NCBI RefSeq assembly: GCF_003674065.1 | Contig: NZ_RDBE01000008.1 | Span: 1 to 64,000, forward strand | Direction of reading: 5' to 3' | DNA length: 64,000 nucleotides | Origin: Nocardioides mangrovicus | GTDB lineage: Bacteria; Actinomycetota; Actinomycetes; Propionibacteriales; Nocardioidaceae | In this document: positions 23,048 through 32,530 of the stretch, in pieces | Layout of the letters: each line of letters starts with the position of its first letter | Numbering within the stretch: the first letter of the stretch is position 1 | Position numbers and translations under genes: made by a program | Notes under the pieces: model-generated | The model's database searches: none | Told to the model about the DNA's origin: nothing | What the model saw: only the letters and a program-made list of their open reading frames with translations

Positions 23048-25402
23048 TCAGCCGTGCACCGGTGCGGGCACCTCGGACGAATGAACGGGTGCTCGCGCCT
23101 CCAGCCAGTCCTCGAACTCGTCGACCCTCATCGGGCGACCGATGTGGTAGCCCTGCATCACGTCGCAGCCGAGGCGCTCCAGCTGACGGAGCGTCTGCTC
23201 GTCCTCGACCCCCTCGGCGACCACTGCCAGCCCCAGGTTGTGGGCGAGGTCGACGGTGGACCTGACCAGGACGGCGTCGTCGGGCTCGCGCACCATGTCG
23301 CGCACGAAGGAGCGGTCGATCTTCAGCTCGCGGGCCGGAACCATCCGCAGGTGGCTCATCGAGGAGAAGCCGGTCCCGAAGTCGTCGAGGGAGAGCGGGA
23401 TGCCGTCGTCGGCCAGCTCGGTGAGCACCGCCAGCGCACGACGTGGATCGTGCATGACCGCGCTCTCGGTCACCTCCAGCCGTAGTCGGCCCGGCGCGAC
23501 CGAGTACCGGTCCAACGACGTGCGCACCTGGTGGACCAGACGGCGGTCGTACAGACTCCGGGCCGAGAGATTGACGGCCACCGAGATGTCGCGTCCCGCG
23601 GCCGACCAGGTCTGCATCTGGGCACAGGCCAGGTCGAGCACCCTCGAGGTCAGCGGACCCACCAGCGCGGTGTTCTCGGCCACGTGCAGGAACGAACCCG
23701 GCAGCAGCAGACCGTGACGCGGGTGCTGCCAGCGGACGAGCGCCTCGACGCCGCACAACGCACCGGTCGTCACCTCGACCTGCGGCTGGAAGAAGACGAC
23801 CAGCTCGTCGTTCTCCAACGCCCTGCGCAGCTCGCCGAGGAGCCGGACGCGGTCGGAGGGCGGGGCGATCTCGGCCGCCGTCAACGTGACCAGCCCGCTC
23901 GAGGTGCTCTTGGCCTCGTGCATCGCCAGGTCCGCGCGGCGCAGGACCTGCTCGGCGTCGTCCTGCTCGGCGCTCGCGAGCCCGATGCTGACCTCGACGT
24001 CGACCGGGAGCCCGCCGAGGTCGAAGGTGCGGTGCAGTGCTCGGAGCGTCTGGTGGCAGCGTGCGGTGACATCGGTGGCGTCCGCGGCGTCGCCGAGCAG
24101 GATCGCGAACTGGTCGCCCGCGATGCGCACCAGCAGGTCGTCGGCTCGCAGCGACTCGCCCAGCCGCCGGGCGACGGCCTGGAGCAGATGGTCACCCAGA
24201 TCGTGGCCGAGGCTGTCGTTGATGTCGGCGAAGCCGTCGAGGTCCACGACCATCACGGCCACACAGCTGTCCCGATCCGTCAGCTGCTGCGTGAGGCGCT
24301 CGACCAGTACGGCTCGGTTGGGCAGTCCGGTCAGGGCGTCGTGGGTGTAGTGGCGAAGCACCTCCTGCTCCAGGCGGTGCCGATCAGAGACGTCGGAGAG
24401 CAGGGCCATCACGCCGTGCAGCTCACCGGCCGGGGTGTGCGTTGCGCTGGCGGATACCTCGAGCCGAACGGTGTCGCCGTCCGGTCGCGTCCACCCCAGG
24501 TACGACAGCGGCAGTGCCTCCCCGGCCTCGAGCCAGGAGAAGACGGCGTGCAGGTCCAGCGGCCGGTCGGCACGCTGGGGGAGGGGAGCGCCGACCACGT
24601 CGGCGGCGCTGAGTCCCAAGATGGTCTCGGCCGACTTGCTCCACAGGCTGACCAGACCCTGCCGGTCCACTTCGACGATGGCCGCGGGTGAGGCGTCGAT
24701 GAGTCCCTCGAGCCGGGTGGCCAGAGCGGTGCGGGCCGCCTCGTGGGCGGCCATGAGGTCGGTGTGGAGCCGGGCGTGCTCCAAGGCGGTCGAGGCCTGG
24801 GCGGCGAACAGCTCGAGCAGGGCGTACATCTCCTGCGTGGGCTCGAGGCCGCCCGGCGGCAGGTCGACGCTCAGGACCGCCAGGAGACGTTCGTCGGGTG
24901 AGTAGAGCGGAGCGAAGAGGGAGTCGAGCTCGTGCCAGGCCCGGCGGCCGTCCGCCGAGGGTTCGACGGCGGACGGCTCGGGGACCCACGACGGCACCAG
25001 GTCCTCGTCCCAGACGTCCGCCTGGTCGTGGCGCAGCAGACGCAGAGCATCGGTGGGCCCGAGCGCCTCGGCGGCGGCCAGCATCCGGTCCCACTCCGAC
25101 CGCGGCGAACGCAAACCCTGGAGCGCGGTCACCGCGGCCGGCTCGCCCGACACGGCGGTGACCTCGAGACTCCCGTCGCGCTGCACCATCGAGATCGCGG
25201 CCACCCCGAACCCCAGGCCGGCGACCACACCATGGGCCACGGCGGCCATCGTGTCCTGCAGCTGGAGGCCCGCACTGAGGCCGGCCATCAGCCCTCGTAG
25301 CTCCTGCAGGGTCGACATCGCCGACGACGCGACCGGCGCCGGTGCGGGGTCGGGTCGGGCAGCACGGTGCCCTTCGCGGACCGGTGGTGCTTCCTGGGAC
25401 AC
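23048..25402 (-). CDS. GAF-PAS-GGDEF(degenerate)-EAL cyclic-di-GMP phosphodiesterase
   Basis: 784 aa from GTG 25402; the frame stays open to GTG 25468, and ATG 25318 is also possible. The order is a GAF-like domain, a PAS domain (LEGLIDASPAAIVEVDRQGLVSLW), GGDEF, then EAL. The GGDEF motif is AGDQF, lacking the metal-binding Glu, but the inhibitory-site RADD five residues upstream is kept. EAL residues look complete: GVEALVRW, VNLSARSL, LEVTES, LDDFGTG, ELKIDRSF, VAEGVE and MQGYHIGRPM. It should hydrolyse c-di-GMP, with the GGDEF domain as regulator. No transmembrane segment. The next gene upstream on the strand encodes a related sensor. Confidence 0.88.
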   Translation of the reverse strand: MSQEAPPVREGHRAARPDPAPAPVASSAMSTLQELRGLMAGLSAGLQLQDTMAAVAHGVVAGLGFGVAAISMVQRDGSLEVTAVSGEPAAVTALQGLRSPRSEWDRMLAAAEALGPTDALRLLRHDQADVWDEDLVPSWVPEPSAVEPSADGRRAWHELDSLFAPLYSPDERLLAVLSVDLPPGGLEPTQEMYALLELFAAQASTALEHARLHTDLMAAHEAARTALATRLEGLIDASPAAIVEVDRQGLVSLWSKSAETILGLSAADVVGAPLPQRADRPLDLHAVFSWLEAGEALPLSYLGWTRPDGDTVRLEVSASATHTPAGELHGVMALLSDVSDRHRLEQEVLRHYTHDALTGLPNRAVLVERLTQQLTDRDSCVAVMVVDLDGFADINDSLGHDLGDHLLQAVARRLGESLRADDLLVRIAGDQFAILLGDAADATDVTARCHQTLRALHRTFDLGGLPVDVEVSIGLASAEQDDAEQVLRRADLAMHEAKSTSSGLVTLTAAEIAPPSDRVRLLGELRRALENDELVVFFQPQVEVTTGALCGVEALVRWQHPRHGLLLPGSFLHVAENTALVGPLTSRVLDLACAQMQTWSAAGRDISVAVNLSARSLYDRRLVHQVRTSLDRYSVAPGRLRLEVTESAVMHDPRRALAVLTELADDGIPLSLDDFGTGFSSMSHLRMVPARELKIDRSFVRDMVREPDDAVLVRSTVDLAHNLGLAVVAEGVEDEQTLRQLERLGCDVMQGYHIGRPMRVDEFEDWLEARAPVHSSEVPAPVHG

Positions 25403-25565
25403 GTCTGACTGCCTGGATCGTCGACTCGAGCCGGTGGCTCCTGTCTCCAGCGTAAAAAGAGCGCGCACCTTTTGTCGGGATTACGCGATATTCATGCGTC
25501 GGCGTTCGCGCGCCCGCGATCGGTGCGGGTGGATCGGTGCAGGTCGGCTCCGCACCGCCGCCGCG

Positions 25566-27335
25566 TCAGCAGCTGACGGTCAGGCTGCCGTCGGCGTCGC
25601 GGTCCTCGTCCGCCCCGGCGGCGGCAGCGTCCGGACCGCTCGGCCGGACCGCGGCACCGCTGGCGACGGCCACCCCCAGCGCGTGCATGAGCTCCAGTTG
25701 CTCGGGCCGGTCCATGCGCAGCGCGACCAGGGCGACCTCGAGCTCGACGGCCATGGTGGCCAGGGCGGCCACGAGCGCCCGCGCCTGCGACGAGCTCTCG
25801 GCGTCGTCGGTGAGCAACGGGTCCAAGACGATCGCGTCGGGTCGAATTGATGCAAGCACGTCGAGCTGGACCAGGCCGGCGTCGTCGAGCCGCAACGCCA
25901 ACGACGCGCCGTGGAGTCGCAGCTCGTCGAGGATCTGGCGCAGCCGGCGGGTCAACACGTCGCGCCGGGACCAGATGAGCTCCAGGGTGATGTCCCGGGT
26001 GCCCTCGAGGAGGATCTCGTCGAGAAGAGCGCGGTTGTCGTTGTCGAGCATCGCGCGCGCCGACGTCGCCAGCCACAGCCCGCTGCCGGCGGGCACCTCG
26101 TGACGCGCCTGCGTCATGCGGACCAGGTCGTCGTGCTCGAGCGTGCGGGCCAGGCCGAGGTCGACCGCCTCGTCGAAGACCGTCTGCGGGTTGCGCGGGG
26201 CGCCCCAGGGGTCGACGAACTCGGCCATGACGCGCCAGCTCCGCTGCCGGCCGGTGGCCAGGTCGACGACCGGTTCGAGCCGCGCGCTGCGCCTCTCCTC
26301 GCCGAGACGGTCGAGGAAGGCGGCCCGCTCGACGCCCAGCTGCTCCTGGTTGCTCTGCTCGATCGCCAGCTCCGAGCCGATCATCGCGGCGATCGCACTC
26401 AGACCGGCCAGCTGCTCGTGGGTCAGCGGCGAGGACGGGTCGGTGCTGAGCCCGCACAAGGTTCCGTAGAGCTGGCCGTCGGGGAGCATGACCGGCGTGC
26501 CGCAGTAGGCGCCGACGCCGAGCGCCCGGGTGATCGGGAGCGCCGCGGTGAACGGGTTGGACTCCAGGTCGGGCACCGAGGGCGGGATCGTGCCCGCGAG
26601 CACCATCGAGCAGTAGCCCTCCTCGCGGGGGAAGGAGATCCCCTCGTCGAGGCCGGGGGCGTCCGGAGCGGCGTCGAGGTAGACCACGTCCTCGCGCGCA
26701 CCGTCCAGGTGGGAGAGGAAGACCAGGTCGGTGCCGACGACGTCGCGGGCCGATGCGAGCAGCCGGCGGATCGCTGGGGATCCGTCGGCGTTGTCGGCGG
26801 CGGCGTCGTCGTCTTGGCGCAGGTGGCGGGTGAGCATCTCCAGCGCCCGGAAGCGCCGCACCCGGTGCACCACCTCGGCGCCGACGCCGGCCAGCGTGTG
26901 CGTGAGCAGCTCCTCGGGCTCGCCGAAGCTGCCGCGCTCGGCGTGACGCGCCACGAAGGCGGCGCCCACGATCTGCCCCTCGATGCTCATCGGCACGCCG
27001 AGCAGCGGGCCTGCCGCGTGATCGGTGGGCGTCAGTCCCATCGACCTCAGCAGCGCGTCGCCACGGTCCAGGCGCAGCAGGAGACGCCCGGCGAGCAGCT
27101 CCGCGGCGGCGCCGGTCGGTCGGAACGGGCGATCGACCACCTGCGGTGCCAGTGACTCGCCGGCGGCGCGGTGGACCAGGAGCAGCGGCGAGCCGTCGGT
27201 GCCGATCAGCAAGAAGACCACCGCGTCGGCGCCGAGCACCGGCAGCGAGAGCGCAGCCAGAGCGCTCAGCGTGGAGGTCTCGTCGGCGGCATGGGCCAGC
27301 GACGCGACGACCTCGAGCTCACCGGCGCCGGACAT
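25566..27335 (-). CDS. Dual-GAF sensor with degenerate EAL-like domain
   Basis: 589 aa. Two GAF-like regions occur (about residues 10-165 and 185-325; the second has DLVFLSHLDG, FPREEGYCSMVLAG, ALPITRALGVGAYCGTPV and LYGTLCGLS). The C-terminal third aligns with EAL folds (RLEPVVDLATGRQRSWRVMAEF, ALRLDDAGLVQLDVLASIRPDAIVLDPLL). However, the EAL, NxS, ExxE and KxD catalytic residues are replaced, so it should be inactive and could bind a nucleotide or protein partner. ATG 27335 is preceded by TACGAT at 6 nt, suggesting a leaderless mRNA. It is co-directional with the PDE gene 163 bp downstream. Confidence 0.75.
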   Translation of the reverse strand: MSGAGELEVVASLAHAADETSTLSALAALSLPVLGADAVVFLLIGTDGSPLLLVHRAAGESLAPQVVDRPFRPTGAAAELLAGRLLLRLDRGDALLRSMGLTPTDHAAGPLLGVPMSIEGQIVGAAFVARHAERGSFGEPEELLTHTLAGVGAEVVHRVRRFRALEMLTRHLRQDDDAAADNADGSPAIRRLLASARDVVGTDLVFLSHLDGAREDVVYLDAAPDAPGLDEGISFPREEGYCSMVLAGTIPPSVPDLESNPFTAALPITRALGVGAYCGTPVMLPDGQLYGTLCGLSTDPSSPLTHEQLAGLSAIAAMIGSELAIEQSNQEQLGVERAAFLDRLGEERRSARLEPVVDLATGRQRSWRVMAEFVDPWGAPRNPQTVFDEAVDLGLARTLEHDDLVRMTQARHEVPAGSGLWLATSARAMLDNDNRALLDEILLEGTRDITLELIWSRRDVLTRRLRQILDELRLHGASLALRLDDAGLVQLDVLASIRPDAIVLDPLLTDDAESSSQARALVAALATMAVELEVALVALRMDRPEQLELMHALGVAVASGAAVRPSGPDAAAAGADEDRDADGSLTVSC

Positions 27336-27491
27336 GGATCAATCGTACAAATTGGCTGGAGGTCCGGTGGCGAAACACCCAAGCCCGCACCGTCACACCA
27401 GAGCACCCTCAAAGATGCGGTCGCCGGGTGGCTGCGACTGCCACGCTGCGGACGTGCCCACGTCCATCACGCCCGTTCGCCGCGGAACTCG

Positions 27492-28625
27492 GTGAGGTCC
27501 TCCACGTCGATACGCCTCATCTCGGTGCCGGCGAACCATCCGTACCCCCGAACCATCCACGCTGCCCTGCCCGGCGGACCCGGGCTGCACGTGCAGCCCG
27601 ACCCCGACCCCGACCGGCCCGAGCAGCCGGCGGGGGACCGATGGTGGCCGCATCGGCTGCTGGAACCGGCGTGGCTGGCGCGCTGCGACTTCGACCTGGT
27701 GCACGTGCACTTCGGTTTCGACCACCGCACACCCGAGCAGCTCGAGGAGCTCGCCTCGTTCCTCCAGGGGTCCGACCGGCCGCTGGTGCTGACGGTCCAC
27801 GACCTGCGCAGTCCCCACCAGGGTGATCCGTCGGTGCTGGACCGCCAGCTCGACGTCCTGGTGCCCGCGGCCCGGGTCGTGGTCACGCTCACGCCGTGGG
27901 CGGCGCGGCGTATCCGCGAGCGGTGGGGCGTCTCGGCCCTCGTGCATCCCCACCCACCGCTGGTGCCGGTCGAGCAGAGCCGGCGGTACCGAGTCGAGCG
28001 GCTGCGCCGAGCCCAGGTGGAGCCGGCGACCCCACCCGTGGTCGCGGTGGCGTGCAAGTCGCTGCGCGAGAACTGCGAGCCGCTGCGGCTGCTGCCTGCC
28101 CTCGAGCGCGCCGTTGGCAGCGGAGGTGCCCGGCTGCGGGTGCTGGTGCACCGTGGTGTCGTCTCGGCGCCGGCCACCCAGCGTGAGCGCCGTGTCCGCG
28201 ACGGTCTGTGGGAGGCGGCGGACCGCGGCGTCGAGGTGGTCGCGCACGACCCGATGTCGGACGAGGAGCTGTGGCGGGCCGTGTCCGAGCACGAGGTCGC
28301 CGTCCTCCCCTACCGGTTCGGGACGCACTCGGGCTGGCTGGAGATGTGCCATGACCTCGGCACCTTCGTCGCGGCCCCCGGCTTCGGCGGGTACGCCGAC
28401 CAGGGCGCCGACGCGATCTACACCGCCGACGAGGACCGCGTGGACGAGGCGAGCCTCGAGCGGGCGGTCACCGCGCTGATCGACCGCAGCCGGCAGGGGG
28501 CGCTGGCCGGTGACTCGGCCCGCGTCCAGGCCGAGCGCCGTCACCGCGCCGCCGCGTGGCACACCGCCCTCTACGCACACCTCGTGGGCGCCGACCGGGT
28601 GCCGGTCCTGAGCGGGTCGCGGTGA
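27492..28625 (+). CDS. Glycosyltransferase-like protein, first gene of six-gene GT operon
   Basis: 377 aa from GTG 27492 (GTG 27525 is an alternative). The N-terminus IRLISVPANHPYPRTIHA is followed by CDFDLVHVHFGFDHRTPEQLEEL and RPLVLTVHDLRSPHQ, the donor/acceptor-cleft pattern of GT-B enzymes. Later VVAVACKSLRENCEP and AVLPYRFGTHSGWLEMCHDLGTFVAAPGFGGYADQG mark the GT4-like C-terminal domain. A conserved Glu of GT4 (EPFG) is not obvious. It is divergent from the GAF/EAL gene (156 bp) and its TGA overlaps the next ATG. Sugar and acceptor are unknown. Confidence 0.7.
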   Translation: MRSSTSIRLISVPANHPYPRTIHAALPGGPGLHVQPDPDPDRPEQPAGDRWWPHRLLEPAWLARCDFDLVHVHFGFDHRTPEQLEELASFLQGSDRPLVLTVHDLRSPHQGDPSVLDRQLDVLVPAARVVVTLTPWAARRIRERWGVSALVHPHPPLVPVEQSRRYRVERLRRAQVEPATPPVVAVACKSLRENCEPLRLLPALERAVGSGGARLRVLVHRGVVSAPATQRERRVRDGLWEAADRGVEVVAHDPMSDEELWRAVSEHEVAVLPYRFGTHSGWLEMCHDLGTFVAAPGFGGYADQGADAIYTADEDRVDEASLERAVTALIDRSRQGALAGDSARVQAERRHRAAAWHTALYAHLVGADRVPVLSGSR

Positions 28626-29722
28626 TGACCGGGTCGACCACACGACGGCGAGCCGGCCGACGACTGACCATCTGCGTGGTCGCCTCGAGCCGCTTCCCGA
28701 TCGTCGAGCCGTTCGCCGGCGGCCTGGAGGCCCACACCCACACGCTGGTGCTCGCGCTGCGGGCCCGGGGGCACCGGGTGATGCTGTTCGCCGGACCGGG
28801 CTCGGACCCCGTGCTGGGCGCCGACCTCCTCGACGTGCCCCAGCTCGTGGTGAGCGAGTCCGCGCGTCGAGACGTCGCCGCGCCTCCGCAGCTGTGGATG
28901 CAGGAGCATCACGCCTACTTGGGCCTCATGCTCGCCCTGGCCGCCCGCACCGACGTCGACATGGTGCACAACAACAGCCTGCACCACCTGCCGGTGGCGA
29001 TGGCCTCGACGCTGCGGGTCCCGGTCGTCACCACCCTGCACACCCCGCCGCTGCCGTGGCTGGAGTCGGCGGTGGCCCTCGCCCCGAAGGGCTCAAGCTT
29101 CATCTCGGTCAGCGACGCGACGCGCCGCAGCTGGGCGCACGCGGTGCCCTCGACGGTCGTGCACAACGGCGTCGACACCGACTTCTGGGGCTACGGCACC
29201 GGCGGGGAGCGCGCCGTGTGGAGCGGGCGGCTGGTGCCCGAGAAGGCTCCCCACCTGGCGCTCGACGCCGCGCGCCGCGCCGGCCTGACCGTCGACCTCT
29301 ACGGCCCCCTCGTCGACGCCGGGTACTTCGCCCGCGAGGTGGCGCCCCGGCTGGGTCCCGACGCGACGTACGGCGGTCACCTGGACCGGCGCCGGCTGCG
29401 TGCGCGTCTGCAGCGGGCCGCGGTCGCCCTGGTCACGCCGGTCTGGGAGGAGCCGTTCGGCCTGGTGGCCGCCGAGGCGATGTCGACCGGGACCCCGGTG
29501 GCGGCCTTCGACCGCGGCGCGTTGGGCGAGGTGGTCGGGTCCCGGGGCGGGTGCCTGGCCCGCGCCGACGACGTCGACGACCTGGCCCTGGCGATCCGCG
29601 GGGCGCTCGCCCTGCCCCGGCCCGATGTGCGCCGCTACGCCCAGGAGCGCTACGGCATCGAGGCCATGGTCGATGGCTACGAGGCGGTCTACGACGATCT
29701 CGTCCCGAGTGCCGCCTCGTGA
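28625..29722 (+). CDS. Family 4 glycosyltransferase
   Basis: 365 aa, GT-B fold. FAGGLEAHTHTLVLALRARGHRVMLFAGPGS is the N-terminal glycine-rich acceptor site; PVVTTLHTPPLPWLES and FISVSDATRRSWAH follow; the donor-binding EPFGLVAAEAMSTGTPVAAFDRGALGEVV carries the EPFG/E motif of GT4 retaining transferases. ATG 28625 shares its A with the preceding TGA; GTG 28622 is possible. Its stop overlaps the next GTG. It looks like a fully functional enzyme using a nucleotide-sugar donor, in the cytoplasm or at the membrane face. Confidence 0.9.
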   Translation: MTGSTTRRRAGRRLTICVVASSRFPIVEPFAGGLEAHTHTLVLALRARGHRVMLFAGPGSDPVLGADLLDVPQLVVSESARRDVAAPPQLWMQEHHAYLGLMLALAARTDVDMVHNNSLHHLPVAMASTLRVPVVTTLHTPPLPWLESAVALAPKGSSFISVSDATRRSWAHAVPSTVVHNGVDTDFWGYGTGGERAVWSGRLVPEKAPHLALDAARRAGLTVDLYGPLVDAGYFAREVAPRLGPDATYGGHLDRRRLRARLQRAAVALVTPVWEEPFGLVAAEAMSTGTPVAAFDRGALGEVVGSRGGCLARADDVDDLALAIRGALALPRPDVRRYAQERYGIEAMVDGYEAVYDDLVPSAAS

Positions 29723-30741
29723 CGAGCCGGCTCACGGTGGGCTACTACGTCCACCACCAGGGACTGGGACACCTGCAGCGGGCGCGCAACCTCGGCGACC
29801 GGTTGCGCGCGACCGGTCTCGAGGTGGTCGTGCTCTCCAGCCTGCCCCGGCCGGCCGACCTCGACGAGTCGACGCTCGGCTGGGTCGAGCTGCCCCGCGA
29901 CGACGAGGACGCGGCGACCGCGGTCGATGCCACAGCGCACGGCCGGCTGCACTGGGTGCCACGTCACCACGACGGGCTGCGCCGCCGGATGTCGCTGCTC
30001 TCGCGGTGGCTGGACGAGGCCCGACCGTCGCTGCTGATCAGCGACGTCTCGCAGGAGGTGGCCCTCCTCAGCCGGCTCCACGGCGTCCCGGTGCTCTCCG
30101 TCGTCCTCCCCGGTGATCGCGGTGACCGGCCCCACCAGCTGGGCCTGGGGGTCTCCGATCGGCTGGTCGGGTTCTGGCCGGCGACGGCCACCTCGATGGT
30201 CAGCGGCCTGCCCGCCACCGCCGCCAGCCGGCTCGTCGCGCTGGGCGGTCTCTCGCGCTACGCACCGGCCGAGGCCGCCCGAGCGCCCGCCGGGCGGCGG
30301 CGCGTGGTGGTGATGGCCGGTCGCGGTGGCGACGCCTGGACGCCCCGGGAGCTGGACGACTTCGGTGCCCGGCTCGAGGGTTGGTCGGTGACGGCGCTCG
30401 GCCCCGGGCACTGGGTCGACGATCCCTGGCAGGAGCTGTGCGCGGCCGACGTCGTCGTCACCCGCGCCGGTCAGTCCTCGGTGGCCGAGGTGGCGGCCTC
30501 GCGGACGCCGGCGGTCGTCATCCCCGCCCCGCGACCCCATCTCGAGCAGGCGCACACCGCAGCGCAGCTGGCCTCCGGCTCCTGGCCGGCGCTGGTGCTC
30601 GAGGACCTACCCGGCCCCCAGGCTCCGCAGGTGCTCGCCGCGGCGGCGCAGCTGGACGGTGAAGCCTGGGACTCCTGGTGCGACGGCCGGGCGGGGGACC
30701 GCTTCGTCGAGGTGGTGGCCGCGATGGTCGAGGGCCGATGA
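29719..30741 (+). CDS. MurG-like (GT28-type) glycosyltransferase family protein
   Basis: 340 aa. VGYYVHHQGLGHLQRARNLGDRLRATGLEVVVLSSLPR resembles the GHGHxxR loop of MurG/UGT-type GT-B enzymes (here GLGHLQRA). The C-terminal donor site has CAADVVVTRAGQSSVAEVAASRTPAVVIPAPRPHLEQAHTA, as in MurG (normally R(A/S)GA.T..E). It probably transfers a sugar to a lipid or small-molecule acceptor. GTG 29719 overlaps the previous stop by 4 bp, and its own TGA overlaps the next ATG. It lacks membrane helices. Confidence 0.8.
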   Translation: MTSRLTVGYYVHHQGLGHLQRARNLGDRLRATGLEVVVLSSLPRPADLDESTLGWVELPRDDEDAATAVDATAHGRLHWVPRHHDGLRRRMSLLSRWLDEARPSLLISDVSQEVALLSRLHGVPVLSVVLPGDRGDRPHQLGLGVSDRLVGFWPATATSMVSGLPATAASRLVALGGLSRYAPAEAARAPAGRRRVVVMAGRGGDAWTPRELDDFGARLEGWSVTALGPGHWVDDPWQELCAADVVVTRAGQSSVAEVAASRTPAVVIPAPRPHLEQAHTAAQLASGSWPALVLEDLPGPQAPQVLAAAAQLDGEAWDSWCDGRAGDRFVEVVAAMVEGR

Positions 30742-31544
30742 CCGAGCAGGGCTTGGCCGTGATCACGGTCGTGCACGGCCGCCACGACCACCTGAGGCGC
30801 CAGGAGCGGTCGCTGCTGCGGGGTCGCCGGCCAGACGTGCGGGTCGTCGTGGCGATGGACGACGCGGACGTCGCCGACCTGGTGCCCGGCGCGGAGGTGG
30901 TACGGCTGGGTCGCGGCACACGAGGGCTCCCGCTCGCGGCAGCCCGCAACGCCGGGGCCGACGCCGCCCTGGCCGCCGGCGCCCGACGGCTGGTCTTCCT
31001 CGACGTCGACGTGCTCGTCGACAGCGAGACGCTGGCCGGCTACGCCGCGGCCGAGCCCGACCCGCTGGCGGTCTGGTGCGGACCGGTGACCTACCTGCGA
31101 CCGGAGGACCGGCCCTACGACCCCGCGACGCTGCCCGGCCTGCACGCGCCGCACCCGGCCCGTCCCGATCCCGGACCCGGCGCGGTGGTGGGCGAGGACC
31201 GCTGGGAGCTGTTCTGGTCGCTCTCGTTCGCCCTCGACGCCGAGGGCTGGCGACGCAGCGGGGGCTTCGACCCCAGCTATGAGGGCTACGGCGGCGAGGA
31301 CACCGACTTCGGGCAGCGGCTGGCCGCGAACGGCATGCGGCTGAGGTGGAACGGGTCCGCCCGCGGCTACCACCAGTGGCACCCGGTGGACAGCCCACCG
31401 CTCGGCCATCGCGAGGACATCGTCCGCAACGCCGGCATCTTCCACGACCGGTGGGGCTGGTGGCCGATGACCGGCTGGCTGGAGCAGCTGCGCGAGATGG
31501 GTGCGGTGGAGGTCGTCGACGGTCGGTGGCAGGTGTGCCGGTGA
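30738..31544 (+). CDS. GT-A glycosyltransferase with galactosyltransferase-type C-terminal motif
   Basis: 268 aa. The N-terminus AVITVVHGRHDHLRRQERSLL is GT2-like, and GARRLVFLDVDVLVDSETL contains the DxD metal site (DVDV). The later SGGFDPSYEGYGGEDTDFGQRL is the WGGEDxD-type acceptor motif of the Glyco_transf_7C/galactosyltransferase group, found also in polypeptide GalNAc-transferases. ATG 30738 overlaps the preceding stop and its TGA overlaps the next GTG. It shares the GYGGED motif with the last gene of the operon, suggesting related acceptors. Confidence 0.82.
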   Translation: MTEQGLAVITVVHGRHDHLRRQERSLLRGRRPDVRVVVAMDDADVADLVPGAEVVRLGRGTRGLPLAAARNAGADAALAAGARRLVFLDVDVLVDSETLAGYAAAEPDPLAVWCGPVTYLRPEDRPYDPATLPGLHAPHPARPDPGPGAVVGEDRWELFWSLSFALDAEGWRRSGGFDPSYEGYGGEDTDFGQRLAANGMRLRWNGSARGYHQWHPVDSPPLGHREDIVRNAGIFHDRWGWWPMTGWLEQLREMGAVEVVDGRWQVCR

Positions 31545-32530
31545 GCGCGCCGCCGGTCCACCTGCTGCTCGGCCCGCCCCGGCACGGGGTGCGGCTGATC
31601 GGCGCCCAGCTCGCCGAGGAGGTCGGCGCCGTCACCACGACGTCGTGGCGCGCGGCCGCGGCCGGTCGCCAGGTGCACGTGCACCTCAACGCCGCTCTGC
31701 TCGGCGAGGACCCCGCAGCGTGCCTGGCCGCGCTCGCCGAGCTGCACGAGCGCACCCGGCTGACCCTGACCCTCCACGACCTGCCGCAGGCCACGGACGG
31801 TGCCGGCTTCGCCCGCCGCCGAGACACCTACCGACTGCTGCTGAGCCGGTGCAGCGGATGGGCGGTGTCCTCCCACCACGAGCTGACGCTGGCGCGCGAG
31901 CACCTCGACGCGGGCGAGGGGGGACTGGTGGCGCCGCTGCCGATCATCGCGACGAGCCGGGCCGGCCGGCAGCGCCCGCCACAGGGAGCGAGATCGGCGC
32001 CGCCGGGTCGGCCGCTGGTCGCCGTGGCCGGTTTCGTCTACCCGGGCAAGGGCCACGCCGACGTGCTCGCCGCGGTGGCCCGACTGGGCCGCGACCAGCG
32101 CGCCGACGTCGTGGCCCTGGGTGCGCCGGCCCCCGGCCACCGCGGCCTGGTACGCGACCTGCACGAGCAGGCGGCCGGTGCCGGCGTCGGCCTCCGGGTG
32201 ACCGGCTACCTCACCGATGCCGGGCTGGAACGCTGGCTGCGCCGGGTCGACGTCGCGGTGTGCGGGCACCGCAACGTCTCGGCCTCAGGCTCGACCAACC
32301 TGTGGATCGCGGCCGGACGCCGTCCGTTGGTGCGAGAGGGCCGGTACGCGCGCGAGATGGCCGCGCTGCGCCCCGGCTGCACGCGTCTCTACGACGACGA
32401 GGGGCTCGCCGAGGCCATCGCCTCGGACCTGCGCGACCCGGCGTCGACCTGGTTGCCGCAGCACGTCGCGACCACCCCGCACCTGTGCGACACCGCGGCG
32501 ATCTACCGCGCCTGGTGGTCCGAGCGGTGA
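31541..32530 (+). CDS. Glycosyltransferase-like protein of unrecognised subfamily (GT-B-like)
   Basis: 329 aa. VHLLLGPPRHGVRLIGAQLAEEVGA, then LTLTLHDLPQATDG and SGWAVSSHHELTLAREHLDAG, resemble a GT-B N-terminal domain; PLVAVAGFVYPGKGHADVLAAVARLG and LTDAGLERWLRRVDVAVCGHRNVSASGSTNLWIAAGRRPLV resemble the donor domain, but no EPFG-type motif is present. It may be a divergent transferase or a non-catalytic partner. GTG 31541 and the stop both overlap neighbours by 4 bp, so it is part of the operon. I could not name the family. Confidence 0.6.
   Translation: MSAPPVHLLLGPPRHGVRLIGAQLAEEVGAVTTTSWRAAAAGRQVHVHLNAALLGEDPAACLAALAELHERTRLTLTLHDLPQATDGAGFARRRDTYRLLLSRCSGWAVSSHHELTLAREHLDAGEGGLVAPLPIIATSRAGRQRPPQGARSAPPGRPLVAVAGFVYPGKGHADVLAAVARLGRDQRADVVALGAPAPGHRGLVRDLHEQAAGAGVGLRVTGYLTDAGLERWLRRVDVAVCGHRNVSASGSTNLWIAAGRRPLVREGRYAREMAALRPGCTRLYDDEGLAEAIASDLRDPASTWLPQHVATTPHLCDTAAIYRAWWSER

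Noticed and set aside
25403-25468. Extension of the GGDEF-EAL protein to GTG 25468
   Set aside because: The extra 22 residues are unlike the rest and cover the AT-rich promoter-like stretch; GTG 25402 is preferred, though not proven.
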